64,000 nucleotides of DNA from Oscheius tipulae. Taxonomy: Eukaryota; Nematoda; Chromadorea; Rhabditida; Rhabditidae. Under the pieces are notes generated by a model that made no database searches, was not told the origin of the DNA, and was given only the letters and a program-made list of their open reading frames with translations. The stretch covers positions 1,736,001 through 1,800,000 of the forward strand of contig JASJZH010000002.1 in NCBI GenBank assembly GCA_037178975.1. Reading direction: 5' to 3'. The translations under genes and the position numbers were made by a program. Below, piece after piece: positions 26,763 through 38,100 of this stretch (positions are counted from its first letter, which is position 1; the number at the start of each line of letters is the position of its first letter).

Positions 26763-27186
26763 ATACGTTGCCATGATTTTTGTGCCTTCGAAGTTTATCA
26801 CGGCGGGTCCTGCGGCTTAGGCGTCGAGATGATACGGGGGCGCCATTTTTAAAAGCATCAAATCTCGGACCAGGGAGGGATTAAGCGATTTTGGCAATAC
26901 ACCCCGTTATACCCATGTTTAGAGCTATCGAATGGCACCTTGTTCGTTGCCAAAGTCCAACTTAAGTTGAAAGGCTTACCTTGTAAGAAACAAGGAGAAT
27001 ATGCAAATACGGGGGAGCAAACTCGACCTAGTCGAGTCCGATTCTGTTCAATCAACTTCTTTTCAGTCCAGCCGAAAGTCCCGTAGTAAACACCAGACAT
27101 CAAAGTAACAAGGAGAATATCAACTGGAAAGTGCTGCGTTATTTGGTAATTATGTTCTAGACAGTTTTTGAACAAACTTCTCTCAG

Positions 27187-28795
27187 AAACGCAACAAAAA
27201 ATGGAAAGTTATGCGACATCCAATGGTCCTGAACTTTATCAATGAGCGACTCTTGGACTGTGCTCTCTTCTATACCCTTCACATATTAGGTAGCTTTTCT
27301 AATAACTTTTGCAAACTCTGTTCAGCCTTTGGTTTCTTCCTTCTCCTGTTATCCTACCACATTTTCTCAAGAACTTTCGTTATACATTGCGCTATCACTG
27401 TGTTTCTTACTGTTTTCATTGTCTTCACGGGAACCTTGGTCTTTTCTTCTGAAAGTATTATCTTTAGATTTTAAAAGCAATCTTGATACATAAAAACCGT
27501 GACTCTTGCTGGTTCCTCGTCGCCTATGCTTTCAACATATACACCTATATGGCCACCTTCTTCTATGTTTGGATGCCGACTGACGTTCCGTATAATGAAT
27601 ACTATCAGGAGTTCAAGGTATGCCATCGTTTTTCTTCTTTTACCATTTGCGACAGCGGGACGTACTACTTATCGCGGTCATTTTGACCTGGCTCAACTTC
27701 TTGTACATTCTGCGAAAGAGTCCCTGCGGAATTTACATCTTCATGATGGTTCGGATTCTGCGCTCTTTCGCTCATGTAGATTTTTTTCTTTTTCTTCTCA
27801 AACATTTATTCGGCAGATCGCTACCATTTGGATCCCAACACTCATCGCCTTCTCTTTCGCCTTCCATCTCATCATGAGAGAAAGTGGAAAGGAACCATGG
27901 GAAAGCGTGGACAAAGTAGCTTTTTCTTATTGAGATCGTACAACACAGCTTCAGGATGCCAATTCAACAATAATCCCAAAACTGCTCGTGATTCTACAAG
28001 CAATTACCAAAACTTCGACAATGATGATTGGAGAGGTCGACGCCAATGACATTTTGGAAAAACGACAGTGGATTCCGTCAATCCTTCTTCTTGCCTTCGA
28101 AGTCATTACGATAATCCTGTTGATGAATCTGATGGTTTCTCTGGCTGTCGGAGATGTCAGTGATTTAAGGAACACGGCTCAGGATAAACTTCTACAGATC
28201 AAGGTTTGTATCTTGTAATGGGTATCAGATAGCAATTTAGGTCAACTTTGTGATTGAGGCACTCCAATTGTCATGGTATTCGCGTGTTCCGGGGATACAA
28301 CCACTGCATCAGAGGCGGACAAACAACATTCTGGTCGTGGACAGTGAGGGTGGGTACCACAGTTTGCTCCGGGAAGATTAAAACTTCGAACAAGAAGATT
28401 CTCCCGTTTCAAACGAGAGTTACGAGAGAAGAGATGAAGCTCCTCTCTTTCTAAACGGGAGTTACAAACGAGGAATCGGTCTTGACAAGGTGGCTCTCCC
28501 CTTATTGTAAAAGCTTCTCCTTCAGTTTTTCGACGTAAACTTCCTTAGCCCTAGTATGAAGATGCGTGTCCGTCCTCAACGAGGCAGACCCCAGTCTGTC
28601 TTCTTCAAAAACTGCGCCGTGGAACTGATAGAAACTACGGATTCCAGAATCACTCCCTTCCCAGGAGTACCTGACGAAAATAAGGTTTAGAGAGGGTATT
28701 CTAAACTAACTAAACTCTAGAATGACGACGGTCTCTTCAGACGCTATTGCAAGTGGATCATTGGATTGGACTGGACTGACTATCTTGATTTATGA
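27187..28795 (+). CDS. TRPA-type ion channel, transmembrane part
   Basis: Exons read: 27187-27289 and 27326 onward (S1 region), a segment ending at 27617, 27656-27775, 27817-27915, 27955-28203, 28241-28343, with candidate last exons near 28520-28682 and 28722-28795. Family marks are the S4-S5 region (RILRSFAH, IPTLIAFSFAFHLIMRESG), the pore (TMMIGEVDAND) and S6 (IILLMNLMVSLAVGDVSD). TRPA channels are tetrameric cation channels for thermal and chemical sensing in the plasma membrane. The N-terminal ankyrin repeats are not found upstream; repeats and a transposon lie there, so the gene may be truncated. The phase into the last exons is unresolved. Confidence 0.65.
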
Positions 28796-28903
28796 TTAGC
28801 TTTCATAGGATACAAATAAATACAATCTGAATGAGACTAATCACCGAAGACTTGGCGTGTACATAACCAGAGAAGCCAGAGAAGTCAGCATGTGAGATCC
28901 ATT

Positions 28904-29126
28904 CTAGTTCTGGACAGAACTGAACCAGCAAGTACAGAGATTCTCCTTTAGTTTTTCAACGTAAACTTCCTTGTCAGTACAGGCTGTTCCTCGGATCCTC
29001 ACCTTCCACAGAGGACATCTTCTGGCGAGATTGGCAAGTCCTTTGTCACTCACATAGCGACACACGTTGAAATTAACCGTTTGTATCTGATTGCAGTTGT
29101 CTCCAGAAGAGACACGAATCGGTCGT
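28904..29126 (-). pseudogene. F-box/LRR-like C-terminal fragment
   Basis: The minus strand reads NFNVCRYVSDKGLANLARRC followed by TACTDKEVYVEKLKENL and a stop. This is the Cys-containing leucine-rich-repeat pattern (C..VTD.GL..LA..C) of F-box/LRR proteins. It starts at a TCGGTAG acceptor with no upstream exons found. It is probably a fragment. Part of it (KEVYVEKLKE) recurs antisense to a candidate TRPA exon at 28505-28556. Confidence 0.5.
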
Positions 29127-29809
29127 CTACCGAGTACATGTGAGTATTTTCCTGCACCAGACTTCTGGCTCCTCTATCGCGAAAAGAATACGGTACGTTA
29201 TCCGCATTTTGCAGTTTTCAATGATCGGAGACGACTGGCGTTGAATGTGTACCCACCTAAATTTGTTTTGTTGTGAAAAATAACTAGAAAGCTAACCAGT
29301 AGAAAATCACTGAAGAATGTACGTGTTGAGGTGAATGACATCTAAAGCCAGATGGGTCAACAAAGAGCTTCGTCGAAGAGTCTCGGAACCAGTACGTTTT
29401 TCAGATTCGTGAGCAGTCTTTTTATCGTTTCAGACAGAGTCACTGCTAATTGCTAGATAGCGCCAAAGTAGGCCAGTAATCAGAAAATTTTTATATTTAT
29501 AAGTATTGGTATAAGAACTGGACGTCCGGGACAAAGTAATATTTCTTCGAGAACTTATCAGCGGAGCAGTGCCGACATTGACATAATTTTAGCAGTGTGG
29601 TCGGGAAAACTGAAATTGTTCTGGTTACAGGAAGAAGTAAGAACTCACTTTTTTAGGATGACTGTCAAACAGTCGGTATTTTTCAAGACATCGCGCAGTA
29701 CTTCGTGCTCTACTATGGTATCGGTCTGTGTCTCCATGTCCCTGGTGTCGATCTCGGCTCTGCTAAAGGAGCTTAAAGGGTTCATTAAAGAGTGACAAAG
29801 ACAGAGAGC
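29127..29809. other. Intergenic, one dispersed repeat
   Basis: No gene is supported. 29281-29325 resembles 20794-20838 on the same strand (AAGCTAACCAG then CTGAAGAATGTACGTGT). The rest is unassigned and lies just downstream of the minus-strand gene ending at 29810. Confidence 0.4.
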
Positions 29810-32800
29810 TTACCCAGGTCCAAAAGCGTGGAACAGAGCTTGGTTCGGGTCCTTGTGTTTCGGGTCCTGCCATCCATTTGTGAACATGTGCATAAAGTCA
29901 GTCCCAGATGCGCCGTTGCGCTCCATTGGTGAGCTGCGAGGATTATCAGCGTTCTGTAGATGGGCAAAGGTGAGTCCTTCCAATGGAGGAAGCGGAGTCA
30001 TGGAGTCAAGAGTAAAGGTATTTTGGTTGACTGGAGGCGGAGGATGGGAGTACTGGTGAGTGGTACCATTACGCTCATGACCATTGGAAATCATTGAAAG
30101 GACACTGGAGCTGCTTTCTTGCTGAAACAAGAGAGTCACGGTCACTGTTAAATCACAAACCTTGGCGAGGCCGTTCATCTTAACCATGCTATTATAGGGA
30201 CGCATTCCGGCTCCAATTGGAGGTGGAATGTTGGTCATATGATCGAATCCAGGTGGTCCGAAAGATGTAATCCCGGGAGAGCTGACGGTCGTGGCTGGAG
30301 ACGACTCGACTACCGGCGGCTGGAAAGTTCTGCTTTGCGCAGAAAAGCGTCTCTCTGTTACTCTGTCTCTCTGTCTCTTTGTCTTTGTGTCAAACTGTCT
30401 CTGTCTTTCTGTATCTCTGCGTCTCTAATGTTTTGTATCGAAGTGATCCAGATTTAATTCACTGTCTCTAAATTACATATATCCGCCGCTGACTACTAAT
30501 AGACCAATCAAGTGACAGCACTGTTATTAGAAAACTGACTTCCGGAACAGACGAGCTGGACATTACAAAGTGAAGGGAGCTACTGGATACTGCTATGACA
30601 CAGAACAATTTTACTTTTGCGTGTATTTGATAATATCAATCGGTAATCTCTTTAGGGAGAGAGAATCTAGCAGGTTGTCTTTAGTACGTGTGGGAATGAC
30701 ATGCGAATAGGTGGTCAAGGGACAGTGAGCGAGAAAATTAAAGCTTCACCCTACAAAGCATCAATCTACAACAAACCTTAGTCAGAAGTAGCATGGATAC
30801 ACTAATTGATGTTGGTTGGGAAGGTAAATGGACGCGGGGCTGGCTAGAGCAGGTGTTTGAAGTCGGAATAGACATTAGCCGTTTTCAGGCTCCCCGTTCT
30901 GTTTGTCAGGATCAATAAGAGCTAATTACAGCGGCCGAAGATGTTTTCTGTCTCTTTGTCTCTGTCTCTCTGGCTTCTTTGTGTCTCGGCGTGTCTGTCT
31001 CTCTTTGTCTTTCTATCCCTCTTTCTCCCTTACTTCGATCGGATCTGGCCAAATGATCTCACGACTTCCACTGTACAATGGATGGTTCGAAGTCGGTATA
31101 CCATTCGGGTTCAGCGGAGTAATCAAGACCGCTCGCCACTGCTGCTTGTCCTTCCGGATCTGATAGTATACCGTGGCGCTGAAAAGAACTTAATCTGTTT
31201 TTACAACCGGTTGCAAGTGATCCTTCATTTCAGAATATTCCAGCACTGCTTTTACACGGAGAACACCTGCTCTGGTCAACTGATTGAGTTGGGCACAGAT
31301 GAAATTATGGTTGAGACATTTTAGTCGCAATCAAAGATAATAGGGAGACAGAGAGACGGGGATGCAAAGAGACAGTATAAGTCCTGAATTAGGAAGTCTA
31401 CCTGTTCAGACAGCAAAAACATCTGTTTAGGTCCCCACCACATAATTTGCCAGTCGTCTATTTCTGTCAACTTACCGACACTTTTGTCCAACAGAAGGCG
31501 GAGCGTCCGAATCGGCCAAGTCGGTCCAGGCCAAGAAGCATTGCTGTGGACTCATACTCGGGCTCTCCAGGAATCCAATGAAGGAAATTTTCTTGTTTTC
31601 CGCGTATGTGACCTGCAAACCGCAAATTGACAAAGAGAGAGAGAGAGAGGTACTGGTGAAGGTTAGGATACAGAGAGGTTAAGCCACCACCGTAGGACTG
31701 AGAGACATGCCGTGTAATGAGGTGATGAGAGAGTGCATGAGACAGGGAGGAAAGTTGTCCATTTCCTTTGGTTTGGTTTTGGGCAGGAGTTCGAACACCC
31801 CAATGTGATAAGACTCTCTCCAACGGGGGTGTTAACTCCTCCAGGAAGAAAAAAAAAGTGGAAGGAACAGACAACCTCTTTCAGTTTTACTTTATTTACC
31901 GTCCAATCATCTCGCGTCACCAGCATTTGAGCTGCAGCAAAACGGACATCGTCATCCTCTCCAAGAAGCTGAAAATGGTAGATTTGTCTGTTGTCACTAT
32001 AACCGTCACTGTCACTATCCCTGTATCTGTCTATGTCCCTCTGTATCACCTCAATATCGTATGCTGACCATGGTACATCATCGAAAGCTCCAGTATAGAC
32101 AACTTTACATTTGACGCATTCCATAACATTCAATCCGGGGGTGTAGTTATTCGGATAACAATATATTCTCCCTAAATCAGACAAATCCCTCCCGTACCAT
32201 CTCCCCCACTCACCAATGAAATCATTCCAAAACCAGGCACATCTATTCGGCGGATTCGGAACCACCCTATTAATAACAGCACAAAGTTCTAGTGTCAAAC
32301 TGTCCGGCTTCATCGGATTCTCGTCCACTTTTTTAAATAGCTGGAATGGGGGATTCTATTAGAATTTTTGATCCACAGTACCTGTCCTAAATCGGCACAT
32401 TTCCTAATAGCCCAATGAATCTTCTCCTGCGATGGATGTTGCTGTTTAATGGCATCGTATTTTATGTGACGCCCCTTGGTCATCCACGACTTTCGGAAAG
32501 CTCCAGGTAGTCGAGCAAAGCCGGAAACCTGAAGGGATTTGTACTGACTATGGCTCAGTAACTCACGTTACAAAAAACTTTTAAATCAGCATTAGGTTGC
32601 GGAGGTATTTCCACAATAATTCCAATCTGAAAGCGGGCAATCCATTAGAGTGTCTACTGTCACTGTTAGTAGTTCGGACTTCGCCAGTGGAAGACAGTTA
32701 GAGAGCAATTACAGAACTTTTTTGACATCTTCCAAAAGTTTTCTTTACTACTAATTAGCTACAGAGTAAATTACCCGCTCTGTCTGTCACTGTCTCTGGT

Positions 32801-34121
32801 CAGTCCTACCAAGTGATTTGACTGTTATATTTCAGACTATCGTCCAGTTCCCATCCAGCTCCTCATGTCATTCTGTCAACCGACAGTCTTCCTGCCAGTC
32901 AAAGGCAAGAGTTCCTTGTCCGTCTATCGGGCCCTGTCTTCCAGTCCCTATCAGTCTGTCAAGCATTTTCTGTCCGTTCAATACCCCTTGCAATTCCTTA
33001 CGGACAGCTTTCCTGTTTGTCAAGCTGTCCATGACTCTTCTTCTATGCTGTCAGTCTGTCATTCAGTTCCTTGACCTTCCTTCAGCAGGGAAGTTCAGGC
33101 CACCCAGCTTGTCATGTGTCTCTCCATTGAACCAATCGGCCTATTCCAGGTCCTGTTATTTTGTCAAGAGTTCTCTTTCAGCAAAATCCTTCCTATCACC
33201 CTGCTGTTCTGCTCCTCAAGTTTTTCTATGGGCAGCCTTCCCGCCTGTCCACCTAACATTGGCACTCACTATCTGTCAATATGTCTTCTGCAGTTCCTGT
33301 CAGTCTGTCAGATCATTTCCAAAGGTCAGCTTTCCGTCCGGTGAATCTGTCCATTTCAATCCCTATCTGTCAATCTGATCCTGGCATTCTATCGTTCAGC
33401 TCCCTCTGAGCTCTGTCAACGGAGTCTCCTTTCCTGTCCATCTCAGTCTCTATATCCCCTACTCAACAAACTGACAGAAAGATAAGTCTACGTCAACTCA
33501 CTTGATCGTAAATAGCTTCAACGCCGTTAACTTTAGTTGTCTCCACAATTCCGCCCTCGCTTGGCAGAGAAATGGAATATGCCACATAATTACAACCGTT
33601 TATTTGCGGCTGAGGAAAAATCTAAAACTTTTTTGTTTGCCCATTTCTTCTGAAACTCACTTTTAGATTGACCTCCTTATTTTTCTCGGCTCCCTTGCCG
33701 AGCCAATGTTTCGAAGTAGCATTTAATCGTGCTGAGAAGGGCACAAAAACTTTCCCATATTTTTTGACCTCCGTATAGCAAAATCTACTGAAAATGATTC
33801 ATTTTTGTTAGACGGTAGGTGCGACTCACTTCGGAACGATGTCAGTAATTCTTCCACAGACCGCTAAAAGTTCTTTCGGCTTGACCACCGAGACGGCGCG
33901 ATATTCGAATTCGTTGTTCTGATTTAATTGCTTATTGGCCGTGAATATGACATGCTCGTCGGACTGAAAATAGGAGGCGTCTCTCCCGTACTGTCTCGAC
34001 TACTTACTTGATATTTTTCACGTAGGTCATTGACACTCGACTCCATGTGCTGGGCCGCCGACAATGGAAAATGCACCTCTCCCAAGTGCTCGTCTAATAT
34101 ATAAGCGTATTTTTTCACCAT
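29810..34121 (-). CDS. Unrecognised ~586-aa protein with duplicated module
   Basis: Twelve or so minus-strand exons join in frame: 34121-34008, 33963-33830, 33787-33661, 33609-33502, 32626-32567, 32528-32382, 32340-32214, 32171-32050, 31968-31900, 31612-31476, 31178-31034, 30319-30161, 30121-29810. The start codon directly follows TTTCAG, as in trans-spliced genes. The N-terminal part has two related stretches (LGEVHFPLSAA and YGKVFVPFSARLN), suggesting a repeated beta-rich domain. The middle has a Trp-rich patch (CAWFWNDFIG) and CVKC. The last 150 residues are Pro/Ser-rich. I do not recognise a family, and no transmembrane segment or signal peptide is evident. Confidence 0.75.
32627..33501 (+). 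repeat. CTGTC-rich intron with spurious open frames
   Basis: The largest intron of the minus-strand gene is filled, on the plus strand, with irregular CTGTCA/CTGTCC/CAGTC. Because the tract is poor in TA, long frames stay open by chance on the plus strand. Its texture matches the PUM3 intron at 16500-17090. Confidence 0.55.
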
Positions 34122-35141
34122 CTGAAAGTGGTATTACGGTTTTTTCTAAGATTAAAGCGAGCCTAAGGTGTTCCTCCGTTTTTATTTTTGCGCGCAAAAG
34201 ATTCACGCTTTTTTCATTGGTTTTCATTAATTTTTTTCGACAATGTATTGTTTCAAGCACCAAAAAGCCCCCATTTAGTTAGAAGGAAAAAAACAAGTAA
34301 ATAAGGAAAAATACTCGAAACGAGATAATACGCACTACAGGGAAAGTATAAGAGGGTACTCTCTGAAAATGTTTCCTTAGGTGGCAGGACCCACTTTCAG
34401 GCCGGAATATGGCTGAGTATTTAATGTTTGTGTGCTACAGGGATACGCGAGAAACTTTCTCCAAGTGCCCCCGTTCTCTTAAAGATGGCAAAACCAGAGC
34501 GGAGCCGAACAAGACAGCGCGGCCAAACGGTGAGCGCGTCTGACATACGAGAAAGACGTCGTGGGTACGGATCTAAAGTATATTTCCATTATTCTTTAAA
34601 GGTAGAATGCGAAAGGCCTCGCGAGGAAATTACAGTAACCCGAGATTAGTTGGCAACGTTTCACTATTTTAGCGTCGTGTTTACAGCCATTTTTCAGTTG
34701 TCTTGACATTGGCATCAAATTCAGGTGCCACCCTTCGTTGGAAACACTATGCATTCGATTCTGTTTTGCTTTTTGGCATTTGGCTCGTTTTCCAGCCATT
34801 CTTTATTTTCTCGTGAGGCTTTCAAATATTTTAACCGCCCGAAAGACTTTTTCTCTTCAAAAACCATTCACCTTTGTTATTTTCCCTTCACCAAGGGACC
34901 GATTAGTATTTTTGGACATGGCCTGATGTCCCCCAACTCCCCCAGAGCTTGTTGTGCCTAAATATTTGTGTCTTCCGCCATTCTGTAACCAAAAATTATC
35001 GGAAAAAGAGGTATTGAATGGTCTTAAAACCATTTTGAATCGATTTTTTTTGGGCAGTCAAATACGGCTCAACAAATTCATATAACAGTAACGAGAAGGA
35101 ATAACAAGAAACTGGTAACTTTGACGGGGGGTGTAGGGACA
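34122..35141. other. Intergenic between UTP3 and the unrecognised gene
   Basis: About 1 kb separates two minus-strand genes. It contains a MITE relative at 34586-34752. I see no gene. It should hold the UTP3 3' UTR and the promoter of the downstream gene. Confidence 0.5.
34586..34752. mobile_element. Short relative of the MITE at 26308-26762
   Basis: It shares TTCTTTAAAGGTAGAATGCG, GCGAGGAAATTACAGTA and TTTACAGCCATTTTT with the element at 26308-26762, in the same order, and AAATTCAGGTGCC near the end. The central part is deleted. Confidence 0.65.
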
Positions 35142-38100
35142 TTAGGCAATGAGTTTGACGGATTTGATGGTGCTGGCACGGATTCCGCGAGCCTCTCCAG
35201 TGTATTTCTCGGTCTCCTGACGGATTTTTCCAATCTGGGAGCGAACCTTCTTCTGGATTTCCTTGTACTTGCGACGATTGGCCACCTGCAAATTAGGGAG
35301 GTCTAAGCTCGATTTGGAGACTCTTCAATGGAAAATTGGCTGCATTTTTTCGTCATAATCAGAATGAAAAGTAAGCGCCAAATTGTGAAACTAAGAGAGG
35401 GAAAAGTGACGATGCACTGCATAAGATGACGTAATGACCATCCAACGATTTCATGACAGTTGCTGCATATGTAGAGGGCCCTAAACCCGAAAATACACCT
35501 TCGTTGCGCACCAAATTGTGATTAAAGGCATGGGTATGCAAACAGTTTCTGGAAAACTGCCTGCGTACCGACGCCTACAAAATTAAAATTGGTGGGCAAT
35601 TTAGAGATTTCGGGTATACTATGCGAGATTCCAAATCGTGGGAAGCGCTGGAAATATTTCGCTGCGCAACAACTGTTATATCATATAGGCTGCGTATCAA
35701 CGGAAACTTCGATACGGGCAGCCTATTCGAGCCTACGTGATACAGCAATTGGTGCGCAGTGGATTTTCTCCCTGCGTCTTCTGCGATTTGTCCCGCACAT
35801 CTCTGATATACGGAGCTACCATCCTTGATAGCAAGCAGGGTTCTCTTGCGCCGAAATCGGACCTCAGGATGTTCAGGATTCGGAACGCTAACCGACTGAG
35901 CCACTGAGGAAAGCAGGCGCGCACAATTGAGAATTTTAAGGCAAAATGTACGGAAGAAAGCATGTGAACGGGCCAGAAGAGAAGTCCATGTTGATCTTGG
36001 CTGGAAGGGCATATTCGCTTCCCCTCTGTGACTCATTGATAAGGGTCCAGAACGACTCTGTCCCTCTGCCAGAAAACATACCTTAGCGTGTTTCTCCTTC
36101 TTCTTTTTTGTCTTCACCGACTTAGAATTCTTGGCAATCGAACCGAAGGCCTTGCGCTTTCCGTCAACGTCCGGCTCTTCCTCTTCTCTCTCCTCTTCGG
36201 CCAAGCCCATCTCGGCAATTTCTTTGGCTGCAGCAGAGACGGCGGACGGCTATAAATTGAAGTTTTTGACGGAAATTGGACAAAAGTGTATACCTTTTTC
36301 TTGCTAATTTCACGTAGAGAGCCTGCGGTCAGGGATTCTCCCTTCTTGACCTTCTCGAGCAGCTTCTCCAGGTAGTCCGAGTTCTTGATGAGGAAGGCGT
36401 CAGCCTTTTCGATCATCTAAAGTGGTAATTTTTCTGAATTTTGCATTCGAATCGCAATAGCCAGTTTTTTTGGTTGAAATAGTAAAGAGACAAACACAAG
36501 GAAAGACCCACCAGCTTACTGCGTAAATATTCCTCATTAACCGGGTGTGCGGCCAGAATCTCGTCCGTAATTTGCTGCTTCTCAAACGAGTCCGTCTTCG
36601 CGCGTAGAAGACAGAGTGCATTCAGCAGGTATCTGAAGCATGATGATGTTAGTGTCAATGTCTCTTATTTGTCCGTCTTTGTCAATGGTGTTGGTTATGT
36701 CACTGTCACGGTCCCATTCATATCTTGTTCCTTCAAATGTAGGTGTTAGTCAGCTTCTGTCCTTGTCCTTATCTGTCAGTCTGTGCACAATCTCTGAAAC
36801 TGGGTCTGTCACTCTCCTATCTAGTCCCTGCTTCTGAAGCACCGTGTCAGCTAGTGTCTGTTTTTGTTCTTGGCTGTCAGTCAGTCGATAGACGTCGCAA
36901 AGCCATGTATGCAGTGAAAACATTCCACGCATTGGGTAGCCTGGCATAACCGGCACGCAGGAGCGCCTTGGTTATTAACCTAGCCTGTCTGACTAGATTT
37001 GCAATCTCCTGCAACCAGGGACCGTCTCTGTCCATTGTTCACTGTCTGGCTCGCAACCAATGCAAGTGACTGGTCTCGAAACTTTGGAAAACATGGAACT
37101 AGCCCCTCGCAAAATGCACGACTCGCATTGCGAGTCTGAAATCATAAACTAACAGAAAATCCTCAAGTTCCTGAGTATTTCAAAGGTTTTAGATCGGCTG
37201 TCTAATTGTGACAAATTGAATCCCAAGGACAAATTCAACCCTTATTAATCAGGAGCTGGAAGCCACATAAATTTTGGCAGTTTTTGAAAGAAAATAACTG
37301 GTCACATGCACTCTATATGTCTGTCTCTGTCAAAAAACCCACTTTGAATAGACATCGATGACCATCTGGAGCTGTCTACGGAGGACGGCCTTTTCTGGAA
37401 GCACAGTCACAACAGCCTCGAGTGGCTGGACGAGAACCGTCATCAAATCACTCTTCTGTTTGTACTGTTCGGCCAGCTTGGTCATCTCGCGATTCAGCTT
37501 CTTCACAGTCGGATACGTCCATTCGAGTTCGGTGCTCTTGGTGACTTGCTGTTTTTTCTGCTGCGGAGCCTCCTCCTCTTCGTCGAAATCATCAACGAGT
37601 TGAGCAGCTGCTCTGAATATTGAAATTGAGTCAATTATTGGTGGGGGGAATGGACAAGAAGGCTGGGGAGCGAATGCCTCCAGACCACGGTTCTGTTAAT
37701 TGTGCAACGGGCGAGAGAGAATAGCGAAAAAAAACTTTGATGAGACCAATTAATCGGAAGCAATGCCCTCTTTTGAGGGCAAAAATCTATTTTTAATTAG
37801 CCGCGCCTCTCTGACTGTCCTGAACTTAGAATCTGTCTAAATGCAATGGCTGTGGCCACACAAAGTTACAATCTTTCGAATTTTTAGCGCAGCAGTTGGT
37901 GTAATGGTCAGAGAAGTCATTTCAAACCGAACGATCCGGTTTCGATTTCTGTGGGCGACAATCTTCTTCAACAGTCTATTATTGAGAAAAAAAAAAGAAT
38001 GTGAAGGGTCCCAAGGTAAGAAGTTGACCAGTTTACAAAATCTTTAGCAGCAAAAGGCGTTTAGCCAGCTCGTGGTAACAAAAAAGGGACCTTTCAGATC

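Larger units (their letters stand above)
21334..26993 (+). mobile_element. Tc5-like DNA transposon with nested insertions, 5.66 kb
   Basis: Ends are CAAGGTAAGCC...GGCTTACCTTG with long inverted repeats: about 220 bp at the tips, continuing inward to about 21650 on the left and about 26235 on the right after an insertion. It is flanked by TAA on both sides (21331-21333, 26994-26996), matching the TNA target duplication of the Tc5 group. Inside are remains of a Tc5/pogo-type transposase, a full-length-looking RTE LINE (about 21880-24783) and a MITE (about 26308-26762). The transposase frame is broken, so the element is not autonomous now. Confidence 0.85.
21116..27120 (+). repeat. Tandem ~115-bp repeat array interrupted by transposon
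   Basis: Three units share TACGGGGGAGCAAA, TTCAATCAACTTC and a CCAGCC-AAAGTCCCGTAG core followed by AAACAAGGAGAA. They are unit a 21116-21241, unit b 21242-21333 continuing at 26994-27005, and unit c 27006-27120. Unit b is split by the Tc5-like element, and its two halves join cleanly when the element and one TAA are removed. Confidence 0.75.

Noticed and set aside
31402-31422. Possible 21-nt microexon (CFCCLN) in the unrecognised minus-strand gene
   Set aside because: The flanking exons join in phase without it, and it adds an implausible Cys-rich insert.
32818-33378. 186-codon open frame on the plus strand
   Set aside because: It lies inside an intron of a well-supported minus-strand gene, and its sequence is Ser/Cys/Pro-rich only because of the CTGTC repeat composition.
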